Positions 9,261 to 20,423 of a stretch of DNA of 64,000 nucleotides are shown in pieces. Within the stretch, counting starts at the first letter, position 1; each line of letters begins with the position of its first letter. The notes beneath the pieces were generated by a model. The model worked only from the letters and a program-made list of their open reading frames with translations, did no database searches and was not told the origin of the DNA. The DNA is from Turnera subulata (lineage: Eukaryota; Streptophyta; Magnoliopsida; Malpighiales; Passifloraceae), in the NCBI GenBank assembly GCA_028386065.3, contig JAKUCV010001096.1:65824-129823 (forward strand), read 5' to 3'. The position numbers and the translations under genes are program-made.

Positions 9261-10764
9261 ACTTTGAAGATTAAAGGTAATTATATTTGTGTTGGTAAAT
9301 ATTATTATATATATTTAGAAAAAGATAAATACTATATATATTTTCTAAAAAAATTATAAATACGTCATTATTTTTTTGGGAAAATTATGGTGATTATAAT
9401 TTTGGAAAAAATTATAAGTATTTTCTGAAAATATTTTAAGGAGAGTTTTAATTAAAGTATGGTACCGAAATTATATTCGGATAGACGTACGGTATAATAT
9501 TTTCGGTAAATGTAAATAATAAAAGATATGTAACCGAGATGGTTATTTCGCAGTTTGGCATCATAGCATACCGATTATGTGCATTTATGTGTATATATTG
9601 TTTTGTTGTATAGGTTCGGATATTGGGCAGTTTTCCGAGGAGCCGGCGTCGGACCGGTCATTGTCTCCGGAGTTGAGTAATCGTCCAAGGTGAGGATGGA
9701 TTTCCTTCATTATGTGCCTATATTACTCGGTTGTTGGTTTTGTTGATTATTGCGTTGTTGGTGGTTGCATTTGTTGTTATTGTTGTCGGGATGTTTATCC
9801 CAGTATTTTAGTTTGGTTTTTGGGATGTTTATCCACGTGCGTCGGGTTTTGGATATTTATTTTTGAGTCTTTGGCCATAAGAATAATGGATTAATTAATA
9901 ATTTGAGATAAGGATGTCGATTCTTGGATTTGGATAGGGATGTCTATCCCGGTATTTTGGTTAGGGATGTCGATCCCTGAGATTTGGTTTTGAACGATAA
10001 TATAATTGTCACGTGGTAAGTAGTGGTACGACTCGATAGTTTAAGACTATTTTGTGGTGGCTGTGACCTGGGTTACTTGTGATAAGCATGTCTATGCTTG
10101 GGATGTCTATCCCGTGATTATTTTTGGGATGTCTATCCCTGGGTTCGTATTTTTTGGGATGTCGATCCCTGGGTTCTCTGGATTTGGTCTGGCACCCGGA
10201 ATATGTTGATAACCAGGTCTGACCCCTAGCTTATCCGTGACGGGGCCTGGAAAGATAAAATTGGAAATTGGATTTTTATTTGAGTCTTTTTGGTCGTGGA
10301 CCGGTTTTGGGTCGAGTTTTTGGTTTGGTATGTACTTGGTGGTTTTTAGCCTGTGTTGACCTTGAGTAATTATTGTGTTACATATTGATTGTCTATCCTT
10401 CGTCGGTGAGCACTTCGGACTCACCCCTCACCTGCGGGCTTTCATCCCGTAGGTTGAGTTATTTGTGGTATAGGTTTGGTGCATTCCAGACAGGCTGCGG
10501 CGTTATCCCTTGGACAGGACTTGGATCCATAGTTTGCATCTATGTCGCATACAGTGTCTTTGTGAGTTATTAAGTCTTCCGTTGTGCATTTCTTTTACTA
10601 TTGTTGGGCCATTGGGCTGGTTATGATGTTATTGTTGTTTTTATTTTGGGCTGTTGAGCCCGAGTTTCTGTTGTATACATTGTATGCTGGGCTTTATTTG
10701 GTCAGGTTGTTACAGTTCCGGCACGTGTTTACTGTGTACGGTAAATACGGGTCGGGGCGTTTCA
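7883..10764 (+). repeat. 3' LTR B (2882 bp)
   Basis: It starts TGTAACAGCCCGGG and ends GGGGCGTTTCA. It contains a polypurine tract (about 8215-8475), a GC-rich block (8500-8880) with a GAG|GTGAG donor-like site near 8803, an exon-like block 9614-9689, an array of GGGATGTnnATCCC hairpins (9785-10180), and two stem-loops (10405-10425 and 10431-10453). It abuts the LINE fragment at 10765. Lys/Glu-rich or Ser/Arg-rich reading frames within it are by-products of the purine tract and GC block. Confidence 0.9.
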
Positions 10765-11698
10765 TCCACACTTTCAGCCACAACTCCTCAGGGGACTCAA
10801 ACTGACAAGTGGAAGCTTTATGATTGTATCAGCCACAGTTCATACAAATGACATGTAGACCTTCATATTGAACCTTAAACACTTCCTCTCTAATCTGAAC
10901 AACAGGGACCAGAGGTAAGGTAAGATCAATTTCAACACAGATTTGAGCATAAAGAGCCCGGCTAACTTGAGATGTATTTGAATCAATCTTAATAGGTTTT
11001 CCAATACCCTTTGCAAAAGTAGCAAGCAGATCATCATCATAATACATAAGGGGCAAAGCTAGAAGGCGAACCCATGCCATGGTCGAGAGAAGGTGATCTG
11101 AATCAGGGCAAAAATCAGGAGACCACTGACGGACTGTGAGATAGTGATACCTAACCACCCATGGACCCCTAGTGACTACTTTTTCCAAGTCTTTCAAGCT
11201 TGCAAATTTGACAAGATAAGAACCATGACCAAGATCCAGCAGTTCTACTCCTGCCCCAGGTTTCTAGAGTTGCATTAGTCTCGTATACAAAGCTTTGTAA
11301 CCAATGGAGTGTCCCTGTAGAAGAAGGATAAGAGTGTTTTTCCATTGCTCACAAAGGTTGGTATAATATGTCTGATCAGAAGTAAAGGCAGGGCGCAACT
11401 GATTGCCATTAATAAACTTCATCTGTACCACACTTTCCTGTAACAGGTCCACAGACATGGTGTTTGCTCTTGATCGTTCCTGGTCCTTAAGCAAGGTTTC
11501 TAGGAAACTAGGCTTGTCACAATGCATCGCCGAGACTTGTCCCTTGGCCACAACGTCACTGGCATCCAATACATTCTCATCACGATGGATATTAGGAATC
11601 TCGGTGTCCACAAGAAGTGAAATGAAAGGATCAGGCAGTTCCGGAGGGGCGACAAGGGTGGGAGGCGAGAGAGCAATTAGTAGAACAGGGGATGTCAT
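10765..11698 (-). pseudogene. LINE ORF1-like protein (DUF4283 plus CCHC zinc knuckle), broken
   Basis: Reading minus from the ATG at 11698, one frame runs about 300 codons. It has an in-frame TAG after LMQL (11264) and a TGA inside the zinc knuckle (10829). The segment LKDLEKVVTRGPWVVRYHYL...VRLLALPLMYYDDDLL...IGKPIKIDSNT...YEGLHVICMNCG matches the DUF4283 family of plant LINE ORF1 nucleic-acid-binding proteins. After the TGA the frame continues YNHKASTC, completing a C-x2-C-x4-H-x4-C knuckle, so the TGA probably replaced an Arg codon. The frame stops at the LTR junction, because the large retrotransposon inserted here. The ORF2 part would lie left of the window. The upstream N-terminus (first ~140 residues) is low in recognisable motifs. 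Confidence 0.8.
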
Positions 11699-13420
11699 GT
11701 TTTTTAGATAACACCCAACTTTATGTACGTACTTTTAATACATTATTTAATTACACCACATCAATTCTTTTCTTTTTAAGAAAATCCCTTTTCCATTATG
11801 TCTTTGTCTTCTCCGTCATTCCTTTCTCACTGTGGTGTTGCCATTGTCCCCCCGCGATACGACTACCACTGCCTCCTCCACAGTTAAAACACCAATTCTT
11901 TAAACCTCCTTCGCCATAGTGCCACCGCCATCAACAAACCCAAGACGAACCACCAACTCCACAATCTCATCTTTCATTGCAGTCACATCCACCGATTAGC
12001 TCTATCATGGCCACAATAACCAACATTATTCTTCCTCCTCCAGTTACCTTTCTTCGAACCATGTTCTTGGCCCTCCCATAAAAACCACTAACTATTTCAA
12101 GGAACACAAGGATTATGCTATATTATTTATCATATGAGGCAAACATCGATTCTTTTTTCTTTTTTTTTTTTGTTAACACAATTGTTGTTGTTGACAAATT
12201 AGTCCATAATTGACACATATTAAATCCGTATTGTGGATACAAAAGTTTAGCCTTGGGCAACGAAATTCAAGGAGGTAAGAAGGTACAAGGTGGATTTGAT
12301 GGGATGCGACGATTGTCGTGGTTAAGAGAAAAAACTATTGTGCAATATTAGAGGAAAATAAGTAAAATGTTATAATTTTTTAAACAAAAATATTAAATAA
12401 AATAAAAATAAGATGGCTAATTTTTTATGATTTGGTTAGTAAAAGTAGGCTCTCATTTTATGTAGCAAGTGGGATTTAACTTAGTAGAGGGTGAGCATCA
12501 TAGAATTTCTCAATACAGAACTAGTGTAATAACCGGAATTGTCAAATTGTTCAAATATACCTTTTAATGGCCCAAAAAGGTATAGCCTTTAAATTAATGG
12601 TGTAAAATAAAATTTTGGAGGTAGAGAGATTTGGGTAGTTTTTGGAATGTGTTTTACTTCCAATGTAGAAAAAAAGAAATTAAAATTTCAAATATCAGTT
12701 ATTAAAAACACAGAATACAATTTCCTACCCAAATTTAAAAAGAAAAAACTCTGTATTTTGAGAAAGTGTAAGAAGTAGAATAAAAATGAATTAAGTAATA
12801 GAAAAAATACGTAAAAGATATAGTGGTAGCATTTTTCTCTGTAAGAAAAAGGCAAAAAAGGAAAAAAAAACAATAAAAACAAAAAAGCATACATGGAAGA
12901 TCTTTGTCAACATTCTGGTGCCAATCAAGAAAGCCCTCTTTTTTTCCCTCTCATGGGATGATGCACCGTCCAGTATCCTAAAACTTTTGTCATCAACCTT
13001 TCTTCGTGGCCGAAAAACCCACATGCCTGTGTTAAAACTTAAAAGGTTTGGATTAGTTGACCCCAGCAGCACTAATAAAACTTGCATAAGAAAGCAAAGT
13101 GGACAGCTATGTGCCACCTGATGGAAATCAACGAATATTAATTTAAAACTTTGAAAACTTAATTTAATAGGTAAGCGTATCTCAAAAAGTCGCAGCAGCA
13201 TAAATAATATTATTCAAACAGAAAAAACACCTAACCGCGTCCTTTCAAACTAGATGGTGTGTTAGTCTGACCTAATCATCATCATCATCATCACCCAAGA
13301 AAGAAAAGAAAGAAAGACTGGTGGACTTGTTAAAAAAATACGAAGTTTACAAACCAAACATCCTAGAAAAGTAAAACAGCTCTCCAGTCTCACACTAGCC
13401 AAAAATCTCTATACTATATC
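11699..13420. other. Intergenic, no gene recognised
   Basis: AT-rich sequence with short homopolymers, a (TCA)n run near 13275-13295 and T/A-rich stretches. No coding homology was seen. The right part is probably the upstream region of the glutaredoxin-like gene. Confidence 0.5.
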
Positions 13421-13429
13421 TATATAAAG
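13421..13429 (+). promoter_or_regulatory. Candidate TATA box of the glutaredoxin-like gene
   Basis: TATATAAAG lies about 825 bp upstream of the ATG. It would imply a long leader that includes the (GTGTT)n run near 13695 and the C-rich tracts at 13880-13970. A closer start within the CT-rich region is equally possible. Confidence 0.35.
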
Positions 13430-13683
13430 TAGACAAAAGAATTTTGGAATGGAAAGAGAATTAATTGATTCTTGGCTTTGTACCGACGCCTCCAAAGCCA
13501 GCTCATCCACACTTTTTAGTTTTTAATTAAATTTTTTATTTTCTTAATTTCCCCTCCCAAAAAGTAAACAAAACCAAACTTACCCCCCTCCCCCCACCCC
13601 AAAAAAAAAAAAAGAAAGAGGAAAAGACATTATCATTTGGTTGGCATCATTAAATTACAATTTAACAAACAACAACAAAGAAA

Positions 13684-14253
13684 TTGAACATTAACCGTGT
13701 GTTGTGTTGTGTTGTGTTGTGTGTCTATCTAACAATCCATCCCCTGCTTTCTCTGTCTCGCTTTTGTATCTGCAATGCAAGCAAAAGCCAATTAGGACAA
13801 ACCCGAAAAGCACCTCAAACAACCAACTACAACTGCAAAACAGCTGCCCAAACCGAAAATCAAAAGAACCTAAAACTTGAGCTAACGCCCCCACCCCAAC
13901 CCCAACCCCATCCCCATCCTCCAAGAAAGAGATACCCCCCCTCCCCTCCCCTCCCCTCCCCCAAAATAACACACCGATCATTCCCTCCCATCAACCCCTC
14001 CTCCGGCGGGCGGCAGAGATTCTCCGATCATCGTCATCGGATCTTTTCTGTCCTTCGTGTTGATCGGTCGGAATTGGGTCTTCCACGATTCTTTGTGGGT
14101 AACATCGAAACCCTTGGCAAGCCAGGAAACAACAAAAAAGCTTCGTTCTTTTTATCATCTCCCAGCTCTGAATTGCAGGGTCTCGGGTTCTTGATTATTG
14201 TTGTGTTGGCTGGTGAAAACCCGGAATTGGGTTCGATTTCGTGATCTGGGTCG
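13684..14253 (+). other. CT/C-rich leader of the glutaredoxin-like gene
   Basis: It contains (GTGTT)n, (CCCCAA)n-like and CCCTCC repeats, then sequence typical of a plant 5' untranslated region. The reading frame that crosses it has no ATG at its start, so I treat it as untranslated. Confidence 0.4.
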
Positions 14254-15057
14254 ATGGCGGAATTTGAGAATAAAAAGGAGGTCATGTCCAAATCGAAACC
14301 TCCCTCCACCACCGTAATCCCTGATTCCTACAAGTTCAATAGGTCTCTCACGATCCATTCCTCATCCATCGCCAAGCCCTACTATCAATCCACCTCCAGA
14401 TTCTACAATTCCTTCGAGAACATGAAAGGGAAGGTCAAAAAGCTTCGTAATTTGTTTGAAACGCCAAAGCCTCCCAAGCCGGGACCTGTGGAGCCGCCCC
14501 AACCCCAGTTGCAAATCCAACCGTCCAACAAGCTTAGGGTTGCAAGATCATTCGGGCCCGAATACAATCGATTCTCGTCGGGCAGCCATATCCGGTTGCC
14601 GGGCACGGAGGATAGAGTGGTGGTTTATTTCACTAGCTTACGCGGGGTGCGGAGGACTTTCGAGGATTGTTATGCAGTTAGGATGATATTTAGAGGGTTT
14701 AGGTTGTGGGTGGATGAAAGGGACGTATCCATGGACGCAGAGTATAGGAAGGAGCTTCAAAATGTGATGGGGGAGAAGAGGACGGTGAGCTTGCCTCAGG
14801 TGTTTATTAGGGGGAGACACTTTGGAGGTGCTGATACCATTAAGCAGATGTTTGAGACAGGGGAGTTGGCCAGGGTTCTCGAAGGGTTCCCAAGGAGGGC
14901 GCCAGGGTTTGTGTGTGAAGCATGTGGGGATGTGAGGTTTATACCCTGCGTCAATTGTAGTGGGAGTAGGAAGTTGTTCGATGAGGATGAAGGTGTAATC
15001 AAGAGATGCTTGGAATGTAACGAGAATGGCCTCATCCGATGCCCTGATTGTCGCTAG
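14254..15057 (+). CDS. Glutaredoxin-like protein with C-terminal CxxC zinc-finger-like repeats (At5g39865 type)
   Basis: An intact intronless ORF of 267 residues, ATG at 14254 and TAG at 15055-15057. Residues 1-115 are basic, Ser/Pro-rich and probably disordered (PKPPKPGPVEPPQP at 71-84). Residues 120-215 fit the glutaredoxin fold as found in this plant family: VVVYFTSLRGVRRTFEDC, then RMIFRGFRLWVDERDVSMD, then TVSLPQVFIRGRHFGGADT carrying the cis-proline segment (P181) and the GG pair (191-192). The usual CxxC/CxxS active site is replaced by the TSLRG stretch, which is normal for this family, so redox activity is doubtful. Residues 221-266 carry four CxxC motifs (221-224, 232-235, 252-255, 263-266), suggesting zinc binding. 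The family is small, plant-specific and mostly uncharacterised; it often shows transcript responses to stress or hormones. No frameshift or stop was seen. Confidence 0.92.
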   Translation: MAEFENKKEVMSKSKPPSTTVIPDSYKFNRSLTIHSSSIAKPYYQSTSRFYNSFENMKGKVKKLRNLFETPKPPKPGPVEPPQPQLQIQPSNKLRVARSFGPEYNRFSSGSHIRLPGTEDRVVVYFTSLRGVRRTFEDCYAVRMIFRGFRLWVDERDVSMDAEYRKELQNVMGEKRTVSLPQVFIRGRHFGGADTIKQMFETGELARVLEGFPRRAPGFVCEACGDVRFIPCVNCSGSRKLFDEDEGVIKRCLECNENGLIRCPDCR

Positions 15058-17120
15058 TCATTCACTCTGTCTCAACACAGATTTGGTTTGCATTTTCTGG
15101 ATCATCTTTTTAATGGTGCATGTAGTTTCGATGATACTAGCCATCAAAGTGTTGAATTCAAAATGTGCTTTTTGAATTCATGGACTCCTTTTTTTTCTCT
15201 TCTTTTGTTTGGAATGTATACATCGGTGGTTGGGGCGCCGATGTTTTGTTATTCTATGAAGGATTTCAAGAGGAAATTACTGGTTGTATGTTATCAGAAC
15301 ACTGAACTGGTTTTGTGTGTTTTGATTGTATTTTATCCAGGGGAGAGTGTTTCTCCTTTATGGTGGGATGTAAATATTTTAGTGCCAAGGGAAATGGGGT
15401 AAAAGGATTTGCATGCGGATCTGCAAATCATGAAGCATAAAAAAAAAAGATGGGTGGGTTTGAATACCCTCGCTTTTTTGTTCCTAGTTCCTTTGATTGT
15501 TGAAATTCAGCTTCCTTCAATATATTTACAGTGCTTGCTGGAGAATGCTCTGAATGGATTTAATAGACATAGCTATGGAGCTCAATGCACTGCTTTTCTG
15601 TGTCCTCCTTTCATCTTCCTCTAATATAATCTGTTCAGTTTTCTTTTCACTAACACCAGGAGGAACTGCATATACTTTTCTTGCCTATTACTGTTTCTTG
15701 AGAATCAACTAATTTCCTCTTGTTGTGGGAATGTATGGGATTCTGCTGCAACTTGCATAACATAAACTATTCTATCCACCCTTTGTGGTATGCTCTTGTA
15801 CGCATCTCATGATAACTGAACTGGGCCGCCATCCCTCTCCCCCCATTTTATCCCTTTCCTAGTTTTCCTTTTCATGTTTTTAGGTTATGGGAGTTGTTTG
15901 CAAATAAATGTTTCCATGTGCAAATTCCCGGGTTGTGTTATGTGGCCTCTAGTCTACCAAAGCTCCAGGCATTTTGTAGATGCTTGTCACTTTCGTGTAT
16001 ATTCTGGGAAAGAATTAATGATGATTTTTTTAGTCTCTCACGGTAATATAAGCGCAGGAAATGAGTACGGTGTCCTAAGATGAGTTTTAAGTTACATTTT
16101 TCTTCATTGTAAAATTTATTTTATCCATTAATTTTGTCTAACTATTTATAAACTGGCTGAACCCCAATCGAATCTATAATGAGTCTATGGAGACTTGAAT
16201 TGTTTGCCTTCCCTAGTTTGATAATTAGGCCATTTTTGGTGAGGCAAAACCCCCACATTGGCCCTGAACTTTTGTTTGTTTGGTTGATTGAGCACATATA
16301 TATACTTCAATTCGGGTTATTTGCGTTATTGAATTTTGTAAAATTGGATAAACTTATCAATATTTTATGATTGTTCAACATTCATACGGTGTTCAGTGTG
16401 TTAGGCACTGTTAGCCTGCCTAATGATTACAAATTGTGCTTATTGTCCAAGCTCTCTTTTGTACTATTTCACATATGAAAATGAGGTTTCAAGGACTGTC
16501 TCAGCCCAAACCCAGGGCATTAACATTGGAGATGCAGGAGCTATGCTGTTATTGGGGAATATTTGTTCCTAGTCTCCCTCTACAGACTTAATTGCTTTGT
16601 TACAATGTATTCTTGTTATGAAACTGTCGATTTCCATTTGTATTTGTACTGTAATCCTTTGTTGGATTATCTAGAGGGTAGCTGTTGTATGCTCTTTTAT
16701 CCTCTGTAGACAGTTGTTAGGATTTTTCCTAACTCATTTGAAATGAAGGTTTGTTTTGACCCTCAAAAAAAAAAAAAATAAAGCCTCTCTTAGTGCATGC
16801 CTAGGATCGACTTAAATTCTGGAAGACGTTTTCATGTTGTTCTTTCCTTAACAAATTACAATGCTACATTTTACCTGAACATGAGCTCTTGGCTAACTCT
16901 TGAATTTTGGCTTATTCCTGATGTTATTGCGTTAGCATAAACGGTTCAAATATCTTCTGGATCTGAAAAATTCGTACATAGACTAACCGTCGCCAACAAG
17001 TATTTTGACCACTGGCTCTCATTTACAAGCTCCAAAGACTCCAAAAGTCTTCTATAAATGGCTCCTAACCAAAAAATTATTGTGAAGAAAAGCTAGTGGG
17101 GAGATTTTTCTTTATTTATA
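15058..17120. other. 3' flank of the glutaredoxin-like gene; possible LINE 3' tail near 16420-16779
   Basis: No coding homology was seen. The segment before the A-run at about 16766-16779, ending AATGAAGGTTTGTTTTGACCC, resembles 3' ends of plant LINE transcripts followed by a poly-A tract. I found no matching target duplication, so the LINE tail is tentative. The remainder is ordinary AT-rich sequence. Confidence 0.35.
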
Positions 17121-17279
17121 TCTATTATATATATTAATAGCTGAATCCCTCACCAGGTTTTGACACATAGGATTTTTAGAGTCTTGCTTTTTTGCCATGT
17201 GTAGGCTTTGAGGTCTTCGTTTTTTTGCCATGTGGAGGGTTTTAGGTGTTGTTTGATTGGCCCTTATTTTCATTATAAT

Positions 17280-17775
17280 TATCCCAATTAGAATTAAGGA
17301 AAAATCTAATTATACACGATCAGATTTTTTTAGCAAGATACCTAATTATACACGATCAGATTTTTTAGCAAGATTAGTACTCTCCACAATCAGAATTTTT
17401 TAATGATACAGTCCTAAGATATATATTCTATCCTTTTTGTTTGATAAGATTGGTTTGTTTTTTTTTACCTCTAAACTAGAATTTTGGTTTGATTAGAATT
17501 TCCGTTTTCAATCTGATTGTTTTTTTCAACAATTTTGCTTTTAGTAAAATTGGGGAACTACAATTTCGATTGTTATTTAATGTATTATTATTTTTTGTAT
17601 GATAATTAAGTTAGAATTTCCGTTTTTAATCTGATTGTTTTTTTTCTACAATTTCGTTTTTAGTAAAATTGGGGAACTACAATTTTTAGTAAAATTGGGG
17701 AACTACAATTTCGGTTGTTGTTTAATGTATTATTATTTTTTTATGATAATTAAGTTACTAGAATTTTGATTCAAC
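17280..17775 (+). repeat. Short tandem duplications in the Helitron 5' region
   Basis: A 'ctaattatacacgatcag' unit followed by an agcaagat segment is repeated near 17306 and 17342. A longer module (AAATTGGGGAACTACAATTT, then a TGTTTAATGTATTATTATT stretch and ATGATAATTAAG) recurs near 17548-17606 and 17660-17755. Confidence 0.7.
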
Positions 17776-18074
17776 TAGATTATTATATGTTAATTTTTTA
17801 CTACAATTTCGTTTTTAGTATAATTTCGGATGAGTTTTTTTTTTTTTTTTACTAAACTAGAATTTCGGATGAGTTTGATAATTTCGATAGAGTTTGATCA
17901 GATTGGTATTATATATATATTCTATCTTTTTTGTTTGATCAGATTGGTTTGTTTTTTTTTTTCCTCTTAACTAGAATTTCGGTAGAGTTTGATAATTTCG
18001 GATGAGTTTGATAATTTCTGAAGTGATAATTAAGGAATTATGATTAATGTCTCATCTCTAAAGCTCTTATTCTG

Positions 18075-18082
18075 TATAAATA
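18075..18082 (+). promoter_or_regulatory. TATA box of the Helitron RPA-like gene
   Basis: TATAAATA is followed by a pyrimidine-rich leader (18110-18160) and a splice-like junction before the ATG at 18371. It lies about 290 bp upstream of the coding start. Confidence 0.45.
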
Positions 18083-18370
18083 CATGTCTACAGTTGTGTG
18101 TGTGTTACAGTTCCTTTTCTATTTTTTCTCTCTTCTCCCCTTCTTTCTTTTGGCTTCCAGGACGGATGTTAGTATTAGTTTTTTTTAGTTTCTCTTTTTT
18201 ACATTACTTTTAATGCAATACAATTTTTTTTTCATTCATTGTTTCTTTTAGTTTCTTTAGTATTCTCTTTTTAGTTTCTATATTTTTCTTTAAATGTTAT
18301 TATATTTTTTAGTTTTAGAATCTGTGTATTTTTCATTCCTATAATATTTATAATTTTTCTTTCCAGGGCA

Positions 18371-20246
18371 ATGAATTCAAATACTTTGGACGAATTATGC
18401 CCTGAAAATGACTTTTTTACAATTCAAGTTCGTGTTTCAAGGATGTGGGAGTCCTTAGAATACCAAATTGAACAATATCCTTATCAGTCTAGATTTAATT
18501 CTAATTGATGAAAAGGTAAGTTTCCATTTTACATGCTTTTTTTTTTTTTTGGCATTGTATTTGTTTGTTTTAATTTTCCAGTTATTTATATTATTTTTAT
18601 ATTTTTATTTTGTTGACATTGTTTTTGTCTTTCTTAATTTTCAGATTTATATATCATTTTTCAAATTTCCAGTTATTTATATTATTTTCCAGTTAATATT
18701 TTACTTTTTTTATATTTATCGCATTGTATTTGTTTGTATAAATTACTAGATTTATATATTATATTTTTTTCACATTATATTTGTTTGTTTTAAATTTCCA
18801 GTTTTATATATTATTTTCTAGATTTCCAGTTATTTATATTATTTTCCAGTTATTTATATTATTTGTTTGTTTTTTGCATTGTTTTTGTTTTTCTTTATTT
18901 TTCAGAATTAAATACTATTTTTTGTTTTTATTTGTTTGCATTGTATTTATTTTTATAAATTAGCAGATGTATATATTATTTTTCTGTTTTTATATTACCT
19001 AATTGTATTTATTTTTCTTAATTTTCAAGATTTATATTATTTTCTGTTTTTATTTATTCGCATTGTATTTGTTTTAATAAATTACCAGATTCATCTATTC
19101 TTTTTTCCCCCGCATTGCATTTTTTTCCTCCAGGTTTATATATGATTTTCCTGTTTTTATTTTTTTGGCTTTGTATTTGTTTTTCTTAATTTTCAGATTG
19201 ATATTATTTTCTGTTTTTTATTAGCATTGTATTTATTTTTATAAATTACAAGTTTTATATATTATTTTTCTATTTTTATTTTTTTGCATTGTATTTGTTT
19301 TTCTTAATTTTCCAGATTTATATTACTTTCGGTTTTTATTTTTTTCGCATTGTATTTGTTTTTTTTATACTAATGAGTATTGTATTTGTTTTAATAAATT
19401 ACCATATTCATATATTCTTTTTTTCCCCGCATTGTATTTTTTTCCTCCAGATTTATATATGATTTTCCTATTTTTATTTTTTTGGCTTTGTATTTGTTTT
19501 TCTTAATTTTCAGATTGATATTATTTTCTATTTTTTATTAGCATTGTATTTATTTTTATAAATTGCAAGTTTTATATATTATTTTTCTGTTTTTATTTTT
19601 TTGCATTGTATTTGTTTTTCTTAATTTTCCAGATTTATATTATTTTCTGTTTTTATTTTTTACACATTGTATTTGTCTTAATAAATTACCAGATTTATAT
19701 ATTCTTTTTGTTTCCGCATTGATTTGTTTTTCTTTATTTTCCAGTTTTATATTATTTTTTGTTTTTATTTTTTCGCATTGTATTTGTTTTTCTTAATTTT
19801 CCAGATTTATTTTACTTTATGTTTTTATTTTTACCTCATTGTATTTTTTTGGCATTATATTATTTTTTTGCTTACTTATTTTTCCTTTGGTATTATTTTT
19901 TCAGTTTTTATTTTTTTGGCATTATTTTATTTTTAAAATTTTTCCTAACTTTTTTAAAATTTTTTGTGTGATTTTGAAATAGGGTTCAATGATGCATGCT
20001 ATAATAAAGAAAAGTTTTGCACAACATTTTCGTGCCAAATTGCAAGAAAGCTTGGTCTATAAAATCTCTAATTTCAAGATGGTTAAAGAAACCAGTCAAA
20101 ACCGACCAGTGAAGCACCAATTTAAAATTTTGTTTTATGGTTCTACCAAAATTGAACAAGTAGTAGGAGATATAAAAAATATCCCTATTCATTTGTTTGA
20201 TTTTGTTGACCGAAATACAATTGTTGAAAGATGCAACAAGAAATAG
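18371..20246 (+). pseudogene. Replication factor A-like OB-fold protein (Helitron-associated), frameshifted, two exons
   Basis: Exon 1 (18371-18515) reads MNSNTLDELCPENDFFTIQVR, then VSRMWESLEYQ, then after a 1-base shift near 18460 NNILISLDLILIDEK. A GTAAGT donor follows at 18516. Exon 2 starts at 19983 after AG and continues GSMMHAIIKKSFAQHF and then LQESLVYKISNFKMV to a TAG near 20246. The phase across the intron is 0. 'Vrvsr-W', 'lDLiLiDekG' and 'aiIkk....f...l.eg.vY.i.nFkvv' are the hallmarks of the N-terminal DUF223/RPA1 OB-fold encoded by plant Helitrons. Only the first OB fold remains, the full protein being several hundred residues. The frameshift makes it non-functional as it stands. 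Confidence 0.8.
18516..19982 (+). repeat. Intron filled with T-rich tandem repeats
   Basis: About 23 degenerate units of roughly 50-65 bp, each built on gCATTGTATTTGTTTTTCTT, AATTTTCCAG and ATTTATATTATTTTCTG. Almost every unit has a pyrimidine run followed by CAG. A higher-order duplication is visible: 19112-19320 repeats at 19429-19637, an offset of 317 bp. Reading frames here (Phe/Leu/Tyr-rich) are not genes. Confidence 0.8.
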
Positions 20247-20423
20247 AGGTGGAACATATTAGTAAAAAGAATGAAAAATTGTGTAAAAAAATAGAGGTGG
20301 AAACAAAGGAAAAAAGTATACTAAATCGGGAAAAAAATTGTAAACTATTTAATTGCTTAAAAAATACTATGTGTGTCAAAAAAATACTCTAAACTACATA
20401 TTATTATACTAATACTAACTAGG

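Larger units (their letters stand above)
650..10764 (+). mobile_element. Non-autonomous LTR retrotransposon (5' LTR remainder, interior without gag-pol, 3' LTR)
   Basis: The 5' LTR remainder is 650-2874, followed by a primer-binding-like site at 2878-2889. The polypurine tract is at 7869-7882 and the 3' LTR at 7883-10764. Over 2281-2874 versus 10171-10764 (594 bp, no gaps) I count 11 mismatches, about 1.9 percent, so both LTRs belong to one fairly young insertion. After removing the nested solo LTR at 4550-7170, the interior is only about 2.4 kb and encodes no gag, protease, RT or integrase on the sense strand. It does hold two antisense ORFs. The terminal dinucleotides are TG..CA. The insertion lies in a LINE ORF1. 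The 3' flank is tccac, and the 5' flank lies outside the window. This is a LARD-like element presumably mobilised in trans by a Ty3/gypsy relative (inference). Confidence 0.85.

Noticed and set aside
12530..12700. TGTAATAACCGGAATTG as an LTR start
   Set aside because: No matching CA end, TSD or second copy was found.
13684..14244. 186-residue frame upstream of the glutaredoxin-like gene
   Set aside because: No ATG at its start and low-complexity content; more likely the untranslated leader.
16420..16779. Retrocopied gene with poly-A
   Set aside because: An A-run with a plausible LINE-like 3' end, but no coding homology upstream and no TSD; kept only as a tentative remark.
18468..19971. Several Phe/Tyr/Leu-rich frames that look like membrane proteins
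   Set aside because: They are the T-rich tandem repeats of an intron.
18516..19982. CRISPR-like array
   Set aside because: Eukaryotic intron, degenerate repeats without unique uniform spacers.
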